Below are positions 7,195 through 15,230 of a stretch of DNA of 64,000 nucleotides, one piece after another (within the stretch, counting starts at the first letter, position 1; every line of letters starts with the position of its first letter). The translations under genes and the position numbers were made by a program. The notes beneath the pieces are model-generated. The model searched no databases and was not told the DNA's origin. It saw only the letters and a list, made by a program, of their open reading frames with translations. This DNA is from Oscillospiraceae bacterium. Its GTDB lineage: Bacteria; Bacillota; Clostridia; Oscillospirales; Oscillospiraceae. The DNA lies in NCBI GenBank assembly GCA_024404315.1, contig JAKSQD010000001.1, positions 54,894-118,893 on the forward strand, read 5' to 3'.

Positions 7195-8004
7195 TTACAG
7201 GACGGGAAGGGGAATCTGTTCCGCTTTTCTGCCACGAAAAACCGTTACCGTCTCGAATCCCTTTTCCTTCATCAGGTGATAGGCCTCCGGCAGGTTCCGA
7301 CCCACCTCGTGCAGCCGATGAGCGTCGGCTCCCACCGTGACCAAACGTCCGCCCAGCTGGTGGTAGCGTTCCAACAAAGCGGCATAGTCCTTGGCGGACT
7401 TCTCAAAGCCTTTGGTGTTGACTTCCAGCGCAATTCCCTTGCGGATGATGGTTTCCAAAATGGCGGTGATTTGCTCCTGATACGCTTCCATGGAGGCGGG
7501 GCAACCATCCCGGTCTCTCATATAGCGCAGCGGATAGGGCAGGTGAGCCAGAACGTCAAATTGTCCCCATTCCACCAGCGCCAGCTCCTGATGGATGTAG
7601 TCATCCAAATAAGGCTTGCACATGTCCGGGGTGAAGACAACGTTATAATAGTCAATATAGCCCAATTCCTTGCCGGAATTGTGAACCGAGCCGATGACCA
7701 CATCCAGTCCCTGCTCCTGAATGGCACGAGCGGCGGCATCGTAATTGGCAAAGGCATTGCCCAGCTCCAGACCATACAAAATTTCCACCGGGAAACCAGC
7801 GTCCAGCGCCTCCCGGTGCTGTTTGCGAGCGGTGGGCCAGTCGAAAGCCGGAACATAAGTTCCGTGCTCGTCTACCACGTCGTAATGGTCGGTGAAACAA
7901 ATCACGCTCAGTCCATGCTCCGCCGCCGAACGAGCCATTTCCAGCCGGGAAGCGTGTCCGTCAAAGGAGGCCGTGGAGTGCATATGGGTATCTGCGAGAA
8001 ACAT
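7195..8004 (-). CDS. PHP-domain phosphatase, HisJ (histidinol-phosphatase) family
   Basis: The product (269 residues) is a single PHP domain, a metal-dependent phosphoesterase fold. The N-terminal DTHMHS, FTDHYD, GLELGN, IGSVHN, LAHLPYP and C-terminal GADAHRLHEVG motifs supply the expected metal ligands. HisJ enzymes remove phosphate from L-histidinol phosphate, but no other his genes are in this window, so a different phosphoester substrate is possible. The frame is open to a TTG at 8025, but the ATG at 8004 is preferred because GAGGTG lies six bases before it. It starts 13 bases after the upstream stop and the fumarase subunit follows closely, so the three are likely co-transcribed. Confidence 0.85.
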   Translation of the reverse strand: MFLADTHMHSTASFDGHASRLEMARSAAEHGLSVICFTDHYDVVDEHGTYVPAFDWPTARKQHREALDAGFPVEILYGLELGNAFANYDAAARAIQEQGLDVVIGSVHNSGKELGYIDYYNVVFTPDMCKPYLDDYIHQELALVEWGQFDVLAHLPYPLRYMRDRDGCPASMEAYQEQITAILETIIRKGIALEVNTKGFEKSAKDYAALLERYHQLGGRLVTVGADAHRLHEVGRNLPEAYHLMKEKGFETVTVFRGRKAEQIPLPVL

Positions 8005-8017
8005 CTCTCTCACCTCG

Positions 8018-8425
8018 TTATCCAATCAGTCCACGCTCTCGGAGCATCTCCTCCACCAGAGAAACGCACTCAAACACCATGGCGTCACAGTGGGGCTTTT
8101 TCTCCCGCCCCTGCTCCCGGTTGATGCGGAGCAGATCGGAGCAGTTCAGATAGCCGTTGTGGTTCTCTCTCAGGCGGCGGTAATACTCGCCGATGCTCTG
8201 AGGGTCTTCCACACCGTAGAGACCCAGCGCCATCAAGCCGCCGGTCATTGCGCCGCAGGTAGCAGCCATTTTCATGCCTGCGCCGAAGTTGCGGGCAAAG
8301 TGGAGGGCGATCTCCTCGGTAATGCCAGCGTCGGGCGCAAAGGGCAGCACCACGGACTGGGCGCAGTTGTAATGAGGCGTGACAATGGCACGCAGCTCTT
8401 TTGCTCTGTCTAAATATTTGCTCAT
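8018..8425 (-). CDS. C_GCAxxG_C_C family protein
   Basis: A 135-residue protein with the cysteine pattern that names the family: NCAQSVVLPF near the N terminus, AATCGAMTGGLMALG in the middle, LNCSDLL, then HCDAMVFECVSLVEEML near the C terminus. These proteins are thought to bind a metal or cluster and are often linked to redox enzymes, but no activity is established. The start at 8425 follows AGGAGGAAGATAACG; the frame stays open further upstream without support. It begins the run that leads to the PHP phosphatase and fumarase subunit, which is itself a cluster enzyme. Confidence 0.85.
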   Translation of the reverse strand: MSKYLDRAKELRAIVTPHYNCAQSVVLPFAPDAGITEEIALHFARNFGAGMKMAATCGAMTGGLMALGLYGVEDPQSIGEYYRRLRENHNGYLNCSDLLRINREQGREKKPHCDAMVFECVSLVEEMLRERGLIG

Positions 8426-8474
8426 CGTTATCTTCCTCCTGTTTTCTAAACTGGTTTCGTCCTTGTTCCCAAAA

Positions 8475-8503
8475 ATCCTATCACAAAACCACCTCTGTTG
8501 CAA
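8475..8503 (-). promoter_or_regulatory. Promoter of the C_GCAxxG-PHP-fumarase run
   Basis: On the minus strand TTGCAA (8503-8498), a 17-base spacer and TAGGAT (8480-8475) lie between the recG stop and the next gene. Confidence 0.6.
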
Positions 8504-8507
8504 GCTA

Positions 8508-10592
8508 TCAGTTCATTCCCCCGCTGTTTTTGTCAAACAACTGGCGAACCTTTTCCAAAAGCGGCTGGTGTTCCGGTCGGGAGAGCGTTGGATCGGCCAT
8601 CAGAAGGGCTTCAGCGGCCTCCTTTGCCTCCTGGAGCACCCGGAGATCACCGGAGAGATCGGCCACTCTCAGCTGAGGAAGGCCGTGTTGACGTGCTCCA
8701 AAAAAGTCACCGGGACCTCTGAGCTTCAAATCCTCCTCCGAGATTTGAAAGCCGTCGTTGGTGCCGCAGAGCACCTTCATTCGCTGGCGGGTGTCCGGGT
8801 TGCGGTTGTCCGAGACAAGGACGCAGTGACTTTTGGCGCTGCCTCGTCCCACCCGTCCCCGGAGCTGGTGGAGCTGGGAAAGTCCGAACCGCTCGGCGTT
8901 TTCAATCACCATCAGCGTGGCGTTTGGGACATCCACGCCCACCTCAATGACGGTGGTGGAAACCAGAAGATCCCATTCTCCGGCGGCAAACTGGCTCATA
9001 ACCTGTTCTTTGGCCTTGGCTTTCAGCCTGCCATGAACCAGCCCCACCCGAAGCTCAGGAAAGACCTTCGTTTGCAGCTCGGCGGCGTATTCCTCCACCG
9101 CTTTCAGCTCGGCGGCGGTCATGGTTCCTTTCTCCAAAGCGGTTTCCTCGCTGACCGAGGGACAGACAATATAAACCTGATGGCCTTTCTCCACCTGCTT
9201 CCGAATGAAGCCATAGAGCCGCTGCCGTTTGTCGCTGCCCACGAGAAAGGTGTCAATCTCCTGCCGTCCGGGCGGGCGCTCGTCGATGATGGAAACCTCC
9301 AAATCACCATAGATGATGAGCGCCAGCGTCCGGGGAATGGGGGTTGCCGACATCACCAGCACATGGGGCATGGTTCCATCGCTTCCTCTCCCCTTTTCCG
9401 CCAGCTTTGCCCGCTGCCCCACGCCAAAGCGGTGCTGTTCGTCCGTCACCACCAATCCCAGGTTGTGGAAGCGCACGCCGTCAGAGATAAGGGCATGTGT
9501 GCCAATGATAAGGTCAATCATGCCCAGCTCCAGCCGTTCGTAAATATCCCGTTTTTGTTTGGCCTTCATGGAGCCGGTGAGCAGCCCAACCCGAACACCA
9601 CTTTGCGCCAGCAGGGGTTCCAGCGTTTGATAATGCTGCTCCGCCAGAATTTCCGTGGGCACCATCAGAGCAGATTGACCGCCATTCTGAGCCACCAGCC
9701 ACACGCAAGCCGCCGCCACCACGGTTTTTCCGCTGCCCACGTCGCCCTGTATCAGGCGATTCATGGGCACACCGCTGCAAAGATCCGCCATGGCCTCCCC
9801 AACGGTACGAAGCTGGGCGTTTGTCAGGGCAAACGGCAGGGTATCGAGGTATTCCCGCAAGTCCTTTGGCGCACAGAGGAATCCCGTCCCCTCCACCCGA
9901 CGGCTTTTCATCAGGGAGAGCCCCAAGGAGAGGAAAAACAGCTCCTCAAACACCAGGCGGCGGGTGGCTTTTTGCAGCTCTTCAAAGTCTTGGGGGAAGT
10001 GGACATTTTGGAGCGCTCTGCCAATCTGCATCAGCTCATGCGCTCGGAGGAACTCCTCCGGGAAGGGATCCACAAGGCTCCGCCCACAGTTGACCAGCGC
10101 TTGACGCACTGCCTCTGAGATGATGAAGTTGGAAATGCCCGCCGTGAGGTGGTAAATGGGCATAATGCGTCCAGTGAAGTGCCTTTTCCCCTCTTGTTCA
10201 AACATGGGATTGGTCATTGTGCGGAGGCTCCCTTTCCGCTCGACCGCTCCGTAAAAAATGTAGGTTTTCCCAGGAAAAAGGACATTTCGGACATAAGTTT
10301 GATTAAAAAAGGTAATTTCCATCCGTTCCCGTTCATCCACCACCCGAACCTTGGTGGTAGTCATTCCCTTGCGAATCAAGCTGGTGGTGGGAGCTGCCGC
10401 CACGATGCCGGAAACACAGCAGGGCAGTTCCTCCGGGGCATTTGAAACGCTGTAAATCTCCCGCAGATCCTGATAACTCCTCGGGAGCCAATACAACAGG
10501 TCTTCAACGGTAAAAATATCCAATTTTTGCAGTTTTTGAGCCCGCTGCGCTCCAATCCTCGTCAAGGTGGTGACAGGACTACTTAGATTCAT
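8508..10592 (-). CDS. recG: ATP-dependent DNA helicase RecG
   Basis: The 694-residue helicase remodels stalled replication forks and branched DNA. The N-terminal wedge OB domain is followed by a superfamily 2 core: Walker A GDVGSGKTVVA, DEQHRFGVGQR (motif II), MSATPIPRTLAL (motif III), and the C-terminal VSTTVIEVGVDVPNATLMVIENAERFGLSQLHQLRGRVGRG. The last block is the RecG TRG-like region. The start at 10592 is chosen because GGAAAGGAAG precedes it and the family begins at this point; the frame is open to 10706. Length is typical. It stands alone, divergent from the DMT gene. Confidence 0.96.
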   Translation of the reverse strand: MNLSSPVTTLTRIGAQRAQKLQKLDIFTVEDLLYWLPRSYQDLREIYSVSNAPEELPCCVSGIVAAAPTTSLIRKGMTTTKVRVVDERERMEITFFNQTYVRNVLFPGKTYIFYGAVERKGSLRTMTNPMFEQEGKRHFTGRIMPIYHLTAGISNFIISEAVRQALVNCGRSLVDPFPEEFLRAHELMQIGRALQNVHFPQDFEELQKATRRLVFEELFFLSLGLSLMKSRRVEGTGFLCAPKDLREYLDTLPFALTNAQLRTVGEAMADLCSGVPMNRLIQGDVGSGKTVVAAACVWLVAQNGGQSALMVPTEILAEQHYQTLEPLLAQSGVRVGLLTGSMKAKQKRDIYERLELGMIDLIIGTHALISDGVRFHNLGLVVTDEQHRFGVGQRAKLAEKGRGSDGTMPHVLVMSATPIPRTLALIIYGDLEVSIIDERPPGRQEIDTFLVGSDKRQRLYGFIRKQVEKGHQVYIVCPSVSEETALEKGTMTAAELKAVEEYAAELQTKVFPELRVGLVHGRLKAKAKEQVMSQFAAGEWDLLVSTTVIEVGVDVPNATLMVIENAERFGLSQLHQLRGRVGRGSAKSHCVLVSDNRNPDTRQRMKVLCGTNDGFQISEEDLKLRGPGDFFGARQHGLPQLRVADLSGDLRVLQEAKEAAEALLMADPTLSRPEHQPLLEKVRQLFDKNSGGMN

Positions 10593-10642
10593 GGGCTTCT
10601 TCCTTTCCAGCAGAGCATTCTTTGATTCTTTTTTGATCCTTT

Positions 10643-10671
10643 TATTAAATTTTACCACAAAATCTTTGCAA
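10643..10671 (-). promoter_or_regulatory. Possible recG promoter
   Basis: On the minus strand TTGCAA (10671-10666), a 17-base spacer and TTAATA (10648-10643). The surrounding sequence is AT-rich, so other alignments are possible. Confidence 0.4.
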
Positions 10672-10779
10672 AGAAAAGAAAGTCTTGCGGAAACGACAAT
10701 AGACATGCTTTTAATAAAGTGTTATGGTAAAGACAATCGTTTCTCCGTTTCTTTGAGCCTTTTTTCAGGAGTTTTTTCC

Positions 10780-11703
10780 ATGAACGACAATCACGCAGCT
10801 GCTTTTTATCAAAAGCCTCTTTCTATTGTCCTGCTCGCTCTGTGCGCCACGCTGCTTTGGGGCGCTGCTTTCCCCACCGTGAAACTGGGGTACGCCGCTT
10901 TTCAGGTGGACACCAGTCATCCGGTGAACCTGATGGTCTTTGCGGGAACTCGCTTCACCTTGGCTGGCATCGCCACATTGCTGCTGTGTGGTCTGCTCCA
11001 CCGTGCTTTACCGGTTCCACAACGGGCTGACCTGCCAGGGATTCTTTCCATCGGTTTGGTGCAGACCACTGGCCAGTATTTCTTTTACTACATCGGCCTG
11101 GCTCACACCACAGGCGTTCGAGCCAGCATCCTCAACGCAACCTCCGCTTTTCTCACCGTGCTGCTTTCCGCCGCAATTTGGAAAAAAACCGAGCCAATGA
11201 CCGCCCAAAAATGGCTGGGCTGTATCATGGGTCTTTCCGGTGTCATCCTGGTCAATGCGGGCGGTGCTTTGGGCACTCAGCCCGTCACCCTGCTGGGAGA
11301 GGGCGCTCTGCTGGCCTGCTCTGTCTTTGTGACGCTGGGTGCCATCTGTTCCAAAGCCTTCACCCAGGGGCGTGACCCCTTCCTCATCACTGGCTGGCAG
11401 CTCACCTTGGGCGGCGGTCTGCTGCTTTTGGGCGGCATGGCAACCGGCGGAAGCATCGGTGTGTGGTCTCTGCGTGGGATGGGTCTGATGGCCTTTATGG
11501 TGTTCATCTCCGCAGTGGGTTTCACCCTGTGGACGTTCCTGCTGAAATATAATCCAGTCGGAAAGGTAGCGGTTTTCTCCTTCCTGACCCCGGTTTTCGG
11601 TGCTTTGCTTTCCAGCTTGGTGCTTTCCGAACAGCTGTTTTCTCCGGTAACGCTGGTGGCACTGTTCTTCGCCGCTGGCGGTGTGCTGGTGGTCAACCGG
11701 TGA
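10780..11703 (+). CDS. EamA/DMT superfamily transporter
   Basis: The 307-residue protein has about ten hydrophobic helices in two homologous halves. LLWGAAFPTVKLGY opens the first, and the second ends with the FSFLTPVFGALLSSLVLSEQLF signature of EamA domains. This family exports or imports small metabolites such as amino acids; the substrate cannot be told. The start at 10780 follows TCAGGAGTTTTTTCC; the frame is open to 10567, but that part overlaps the recG promoter region. The next gene is a ROK regulator, separated by a gap with its own promoter, so a link is only positional. Confidence 0.88.
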   Translation: MNDNHAAAFYQKPLSIVLLALCATLLWGAAFPTVKLGYAAFQVDTSHPVNLMVFAGTRFTLAGIATLLLCGLLHRALPVPQRADLPGILSIGLVQTTGQYFFYYIGLAHTTGVRASILNATSAFLTVLLSAAIWKKTEPMTAQKWLGCIMGLSGVILVNAGGALGTQPVTLLGEGALLACSVFVTLGAICSKAFTQGRDPFLITGWQLTLGGGLLLLGGMATGGSIGVWSLRGMGLMAFMVFISAVGFTLWTFLLKYNPVGKVAVFSFLTPVFGALLSSLVLSEQLFSPVTLVALFFAAGGVLVVNR

Positions 11704-11765
11704 GCCTGCTTGCTACCGCCTTTTAAAAACCACTCTCTTTTTTAAAACTTTTTCTCAAAAAGCAC

Positions 11766-11793
11766 TTGCAATTTTTCAAACCTGTGGTATCAT
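11766..11793 (+). promoter_or_regulatory. Promoter of the ROK regulator
   Basis: TTGCAA (11766-11771), a 16-base spacer and TATCAT (11788-11793); CATAAT at 11791-11796 is an alternative -10 with a 19-base spacer. Confidence 0.5.
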
Positions 11794-11830
11794 AATAGAT
11801 AATAGGCACTTTTCGAAAAGACGAAACTCA

Positions 11831-11850
11831 TTTCATGAATCTACATGAAA
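11831..11850 (+). promoter_or_regulatory. Palindromic operator candidate before the ROK gene
   Basis: TTTCATG-AATCTA-CATGAAA is a perfect 7-bp inverted repeat about 35 bases after the likely -10 and 30 bases before the start codon. Its position fits autoregulation by the ROK repressor, but no experimental motif is known to me. Confidence 0.45.
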
Positions 11851-11880
11851 CGACTATTTTATAGTAAAGGATGATGAATC

Positions 11881-13005
11881 ATGCCAACCTACAATACTGC
11901 TGAACTGCGGCGGCAGAACCGCAACCGCGTTTTCCGCTATATCTATGCGTCAGAGACTCCCGTTACCAAGCAGGACGTGGCACAGTCTCTGAATCTCAGC
12001 CTACCCACCGTTGGTCAGAACCTGAAGGAACTTCAGGAGGTTGGTCTACTGGAAACTCAGGGCACTTTCGACTCCACCGGTGGCCGCAAACCCCGTGCCA
12101 TTGGCGTTGCCTCCGGCGTGAAGTGCAGCGTGGGTATTATGCTCTCCTTGTATCACATCCATATCGTCTGCATTGATCTGCGTGCGAAGGTCATCGCCCA
12201 GCAGGCTGTCACCCGGAACTTTGAAAATTCTGACGCTTATTATCAGGATATCGCCTCTGTTCTGGAAAACTTCCTGGACGCTCACGAAATCGACCGCAGC
12301 CGTCTGCTGGGTGTCGGCATCGCCCTGCCCGGCATCCCCAGCCCGGAAACCGGCGTTATCACTACCTCCCGTGCGCTGGCCTCCTATGACATCACCATGG
12401 AAGACCTGACCCGCCACATCCCCTACCCCTGCTTTGTGGAGAACGACGCAAACGCCGGCGGCGTGGCGGAATGGTGGAACCACCAGGAGCACGAGAACAT
12501 GGTTTATCTCTTTGTTCAGCGGGGCGTGGGCGGCGCTGTTCTGATGGACGGCGTGCGCTACATGGGTCGCCACCACCACAGCGGTGAGTTCGGTCATATG
12601 TGCATCGTCCCCGGCGGTCAGCGTTGCCTGTGTGGCCGCAGAGGCTGTCTGGAAGCCTACTGCTCCACCGCTCGCATCTCCACCGACCTGGGCATCAGCC
12701 GTGAGGAGTTCTTCGAGGGTCTGGAGTCCGGCAACGCCGAGTATCAGAAAATTTGGAGCGACTATCTGGATCATCTGGCGATCGGCATCAATAACATCCA
12801 CATGGTTTTGGATTGTGACATCGTTTTGGGCGGTGTTCTGGCTCACTTCATGGCTCCTTATCTGGAGGATCTGCGCTTCCGTCTCAAGAACATTAGCTCC
12901 TTCGAGACCAACGGCGAGTTCCTGAAGCTGTCCCGTTATCTGAGCTGGTCCACCTGCGTCGGCGTGGCTCTGCACTTTATCTCCGATTTCATCGAAAGCA
13001 TTTAA
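11881..13005 (+). CDS. ROK family transcriptional regulator
   Basis: The 374-residue protein has an N-terminal winged helix (about residues 8-65, with TPVTKQDVAQSLNLSLPTVGQNLKEL) and a ROK sugar-kinase-like domain. The ROK part contains GVGIALPG, the ENDANAGGVAEWW loop, RGVGGAVLMDG, SGEFGHM and the zinc motif CLCGRRGCLEAY. NagC/XylR-type members respond to sugars or sugar phosphates and usually repress sugar genes. No sugar genes are adjacent, so the effector is unknown. Start at 11881 is the first codon in frame after GGATGATGA. The gene ends at a strong terminator. Confidence 0.9.
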   Translation: MPTYNTAELRRQNRNRVFRYIYASETPVTKQDVAQSLNLSLPTVGQNLKELQEVGLLETQGTFDSTGGRKPRAIGVASGVKCSVGIMLSLYHIHIVCIDLRAKVIAQQAVTRNFENSDAYYQDIASVLENFLDAHEIDRSRLLGVGIALPGIPSPETGVITTSRALASYDITMEDLTRHIPYPCFVENDANAGGVAEWWNHQEHENMVYLFVQRGVGGAVLMDGVRYMGRHHHSGEFGHMCIVPGGQRCLCGRRGCLEAYCSTARISTDLGISREEFFEGLESGNAEYQKIWSDYLDHLAIGINNIHMVLDCDIVLGGVLAHFMAPYLEDLRFRLKNISSFETNGEFLKLSRYLSWSTCVGVALHFISDFIESI

Positions 13006-13025
13006 ACATCTGGCTTTTTCAGCAC

Positions 13026-13064
13026 AAAACCACGGCTCCCTCTCATGAGAACCGTGGTTTTTTT
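13026..13064 (+). terminator. Terminator after the ROK gene
   Basis: AAAACCACGG (13026-13035) pairs with the ACCGTGG stem at 13051-13057, followed by a run of seven T. Confidence 0.9.
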
Positions 13065-13072
13065 GACTGAGC

Positions 13073-13106
13073 GCCTATCCGTAAATGAACGTGCGGATAG
13101 GCTTTT
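13073..13106. repeat. GCCTATCCG hairpin
   Basis: GCCTATCCG (13073-13081) pairs with CGGATAGGC (13094-13102), followed by TTTT. The arm GCCTATCCGYAAAT is shared with the hairpin at 52676-52724, so it may belong to the same small palindrome family or be a second terminator. Confidence 0.45.
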
Positions 13107-13139
13107 CATTTTCCAAACAATCATCCCAAAAGGGACAAA

Positions 13140-13383
13140 TAAGGCAATACCGCATAATAGGGATGTGCGGATTGCGCAGTAATTTTGCTTCCAAATTTGT
13201 TGGGAAAGCCGCAGGAAGGAATAGTAGTGTGCGCCTTTGGCGCATTTCTCGCACTCGACCTGAAAAGTGCCACTGGCACATTTCCGAGACGGTCTCACTG
13301 ACGTATTTCAAGGGTTTTACGGCAAATTTGGGAGTGAAAGGACAAGCAAGGCGCACATTCGACGATTGTGCGGTGTTGCCTTA
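13140..13383. repeat. 244-bp imperfect-palindromic MITE-like element, copy 2
   Basis: The element starts TAAGGCAATACCGCA and ends TGCGGTGTTGCCTTA, an inverted repeat with one mismatch. Its two arms remain partly complementary further in, with CCAAATTTG in both. The centre holds hairpins GTGCGCCTTTGGCGCAT and GTGCCACTGGCAC. A shorter copy with almost identical arms is at 22511-22676, and the same centre, inverted, is in copy 1 at 861-1104. It fills most of the 390-base gap between the ROK gene and gpsA, ending 12 bases from the gpsA stop. It may act as that gene's terminator. Confidence 0.8.
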
Positions 13384-13395
13384 ACACTCTGGTTT

Positions 13396-14400
13396 TCAGA
13401 CCCAAGCGTCCTCAACCTCATGGTTCTTGCGGCGGGTCATGAGCGCACGGAACACCTCGGGAACCTTCTTTCCCTCGTAGAGCACTTCATAAGCGGCCTG
13501 GGTGATGGGCAGCTCCACGCCGTACTTGTCCGCCAGCTCCTTGCCGGTGGCGGCGGCATAGTAGCCCTCCACGACCTTTCCGCCCATCGCATCGAGCGCC
13601 TCCTGCGGGGTCATGCCCTTGCCAATCATCTCACCGGCGGTATGGTTGCGGGAATGGGTCGAGGTGCAGGTGACAATCAAGTCGCCCACGCCGGTCAGTC
13701 CGGCAAAGGTTCGCTGATGGCCTCCCATCGCCAAACCCAAACGGCACATTTCGGTCAGGCCACGGGTCATCAGCATGGCTCGGGTGTTGTCACCATAGCC
13801 CATGCCGTCAATGACACCGGCGCAGAGCGCAATGACGTTTTTGAGCGCAGCGCCGATTTCACAGCCCACCACGTCAGAAGAAGTATAAACACGAAAACGG
13901 GGAGACATGAAAATGTCCTGCACCTTTTCGGCTGCGTCCTTGTTGGTTGAGGCGGCGACAATGGCGGTGGGAACATGGCGACCTACTTCTTCGGCGTGGG
14001 TGGGGCCGCAAAGAACGACCACGGGGCAGTCCTCGCCCACTTCGGAGCGGATGACCTGGCTCAAGGTCATGGAAGTGCCCTTCTCAAAGCCTTTACCGAC
14101 GCTGACGATGATGGTACCGGGACGGATGATGGTTTTCAGTTGAGCGGCGGTGCTGCGGACAGCAAAGGAAGGCGTGGCCAGCAGAACCACGTCACTGTCA
14201 GCGGCGCAGGACATATCGGCGGTAAGCCCCATGGACTCCGGCAGCATCACGCCGGGCAGCATGGGGTTTTCACGCTTGCTTTTCAGTTGGTCGCTTTCTG
14301 CTTGGCAGTAGGACCACATGGTCACTTCGTTGCCATTTTCCAGCAGCAGCAGGGCCAGCGCCGTGCCCCAGCCGCCGGAACCCAGAACAGAGATTTTCAT
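13396..14400 (-). CDS. gpsA: NAD(P)H-dependent glycerol-3-phosphate dehydrogenase
   Basis: The 334-residue enzyme reduces dihydroxyacetone phosphate to sn-glycerol 3-phosphate for membrane lipid synthesis. The N-terminal Rossmann motif VLGSGGWGTALALLL and the blocks VGKGFEKGTSMTLSQVI, LCGPTHAEEVGR, EIGAALKNVIALCAGVIDGMGYGDNTRAMLMTRG and GVGDLIVTCTSTHSRN are all diagnostic. The start at 14400 follows ACGGAGGATACTACC and matches the family; thirteen extra in-frame codons upstream are unlikely. It closes the DUF512-der-plsY-gpsA run, and gpsA feeds its product to PlsY's pathway. Confidence 0.97.
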   Translation of the reverse strand: MKISVLGSGGWGTALALLLLENGNEVTMWSYCQAESDQLKSKRENPMLPGVMLPESMGLTADMSCAADSDVVLLATPSFAVRSTAAQLKTIIRPGTIIVSVGKGFEKGTSMTLSQVIRSEVGEDCPVVVLCGPTHAEEVGRHVPTAIVAASTNKDAAEKVQDIFMSPRFRVYTSSDVVGCEIGAALKNVIALCAGVIDGMGYGDNTRAMLMTRGLTEMCRLGLAMGGHQRTFAGLTGVGDLIVTCTSTHSRNHTAGEMIGKGMTPQEALDAMGGKVVEGYYAAATGKELADKYGVELPITQAAYEVLYEGKKVPEVFRALMTRRKNHEVEDAWV

Positions 14401-14582
14401 GGTAGTATCCTCCGTTTTTATCATGAGATGGTTTTGCAAAATGAAATCCCCTCAAAGGTCAGCAGCTCCTTTCCCACGGCACTGCCTCCTTAGCTCCTCC
14501 GAGAAAGAAGCTGTCAGCACAGCTGACCGAGGGGTTCCATTGTTTCGGTCACACCGTGTCAGGGTAAGATGCGGTGTTTCCG

Positions 14583-15230
14583 TTATTCTTTTTTGATTTC
14601 GAAGCGGTTTTCCTCGCCCTTGGCAATGCGCTTTGCGTTCTCCTTGTGGCGGAACACAATCAGGAAGCCCGCAACCACCGCCAGCAGGGTGACGGCGAGG
14701 CTGTCATAGATAATCCAGCAGTTGATGGGAAAGAGCACAGCGGCCACCATAGAGCCCAGAGACACCCAGCGGGTACAGGCAACCAGCAGAGCGAACACAC
14801 CCAGACAGATGAGGGTGATGCGCCAATCCATGGTCATAATCACGCCTGCGCCGCAGAGTACACCCTTGCCGCCCTTAAAGCCAAACATACAGGGGAAGGA
14901 ATGACCCAGCATACAGAAAATACCGCCCAGCAGTTTGCCCATGGCCAGCGCAGCAGCGGGCGAAGGCAGGTAGGGCGTTAAAACGCCCTGGAGCAGCAGG
15001 CCGCCCACGTTACAGGAGAGAATGGCCTTGAGCAGGTCGCCCACGATGACCCAAAGCACCATCTTTTTGCCAAAGGTGCGGTAAAAATTTGTCAGACCAG
15101 CGTTGCCGCTGCCGTGGTTGCGAACGTCGTCATGCAGCAGGTACTTGGAGAGAATCAAGGCGGAGTTGATACAGCCCAGGAAATAGGAGATGACAGCGAC
15201 CGCCAGAGCGAGAAGAAGTACGTTCATCAT
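14583..15230 (-). CDS. plsY: Acyl-phosphate:glycerol-3-phosphate acyltransferase
   Basis: The 215-residue membrane enzyme puts the first acyl chain on glycerol 3-phosphate using acyl phosphate. Five or so hydrophobic helices are visible. The active-site loops are GSGNAGLTNFYRTFGKK (motif 1) and GHSFPCMFGFKGGKGV (motif 2), both intact. The start ATG at 15230 overlaps the der stop in an ATGATGA arrangement, indicating coupled translation. It is followed by gpsA after a 182-base gap in which I see no gene. Function is secure. Confidence 0.96.
   Translation of the reverse strand: MMNVLLLALAVAVISYFLGCINSALILSKYLLHDDVRNHGSGNAGLTNFYRTFGKKMVLWVIVGDLLKAILSCNVGGLLLQGVLTPYLPSPAAALAMGKLLGGIFCMLGHSFPCMFGFKGGKGVLCGAGVIMTMDWRITLICLGVFALLVACTRWVSLGSMVAAVLFPINCWIIYDSLAVTLLAVVAGFLIVFRHKENAKRIAKGEENRFEIKKE

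Noticed and set aside
8379-10118. 579-codon open frame on the + strand
   Set aside because: Antisense shadow of recG with composition typical of reverse-complemented coding DNA and no ribosome-binding site.
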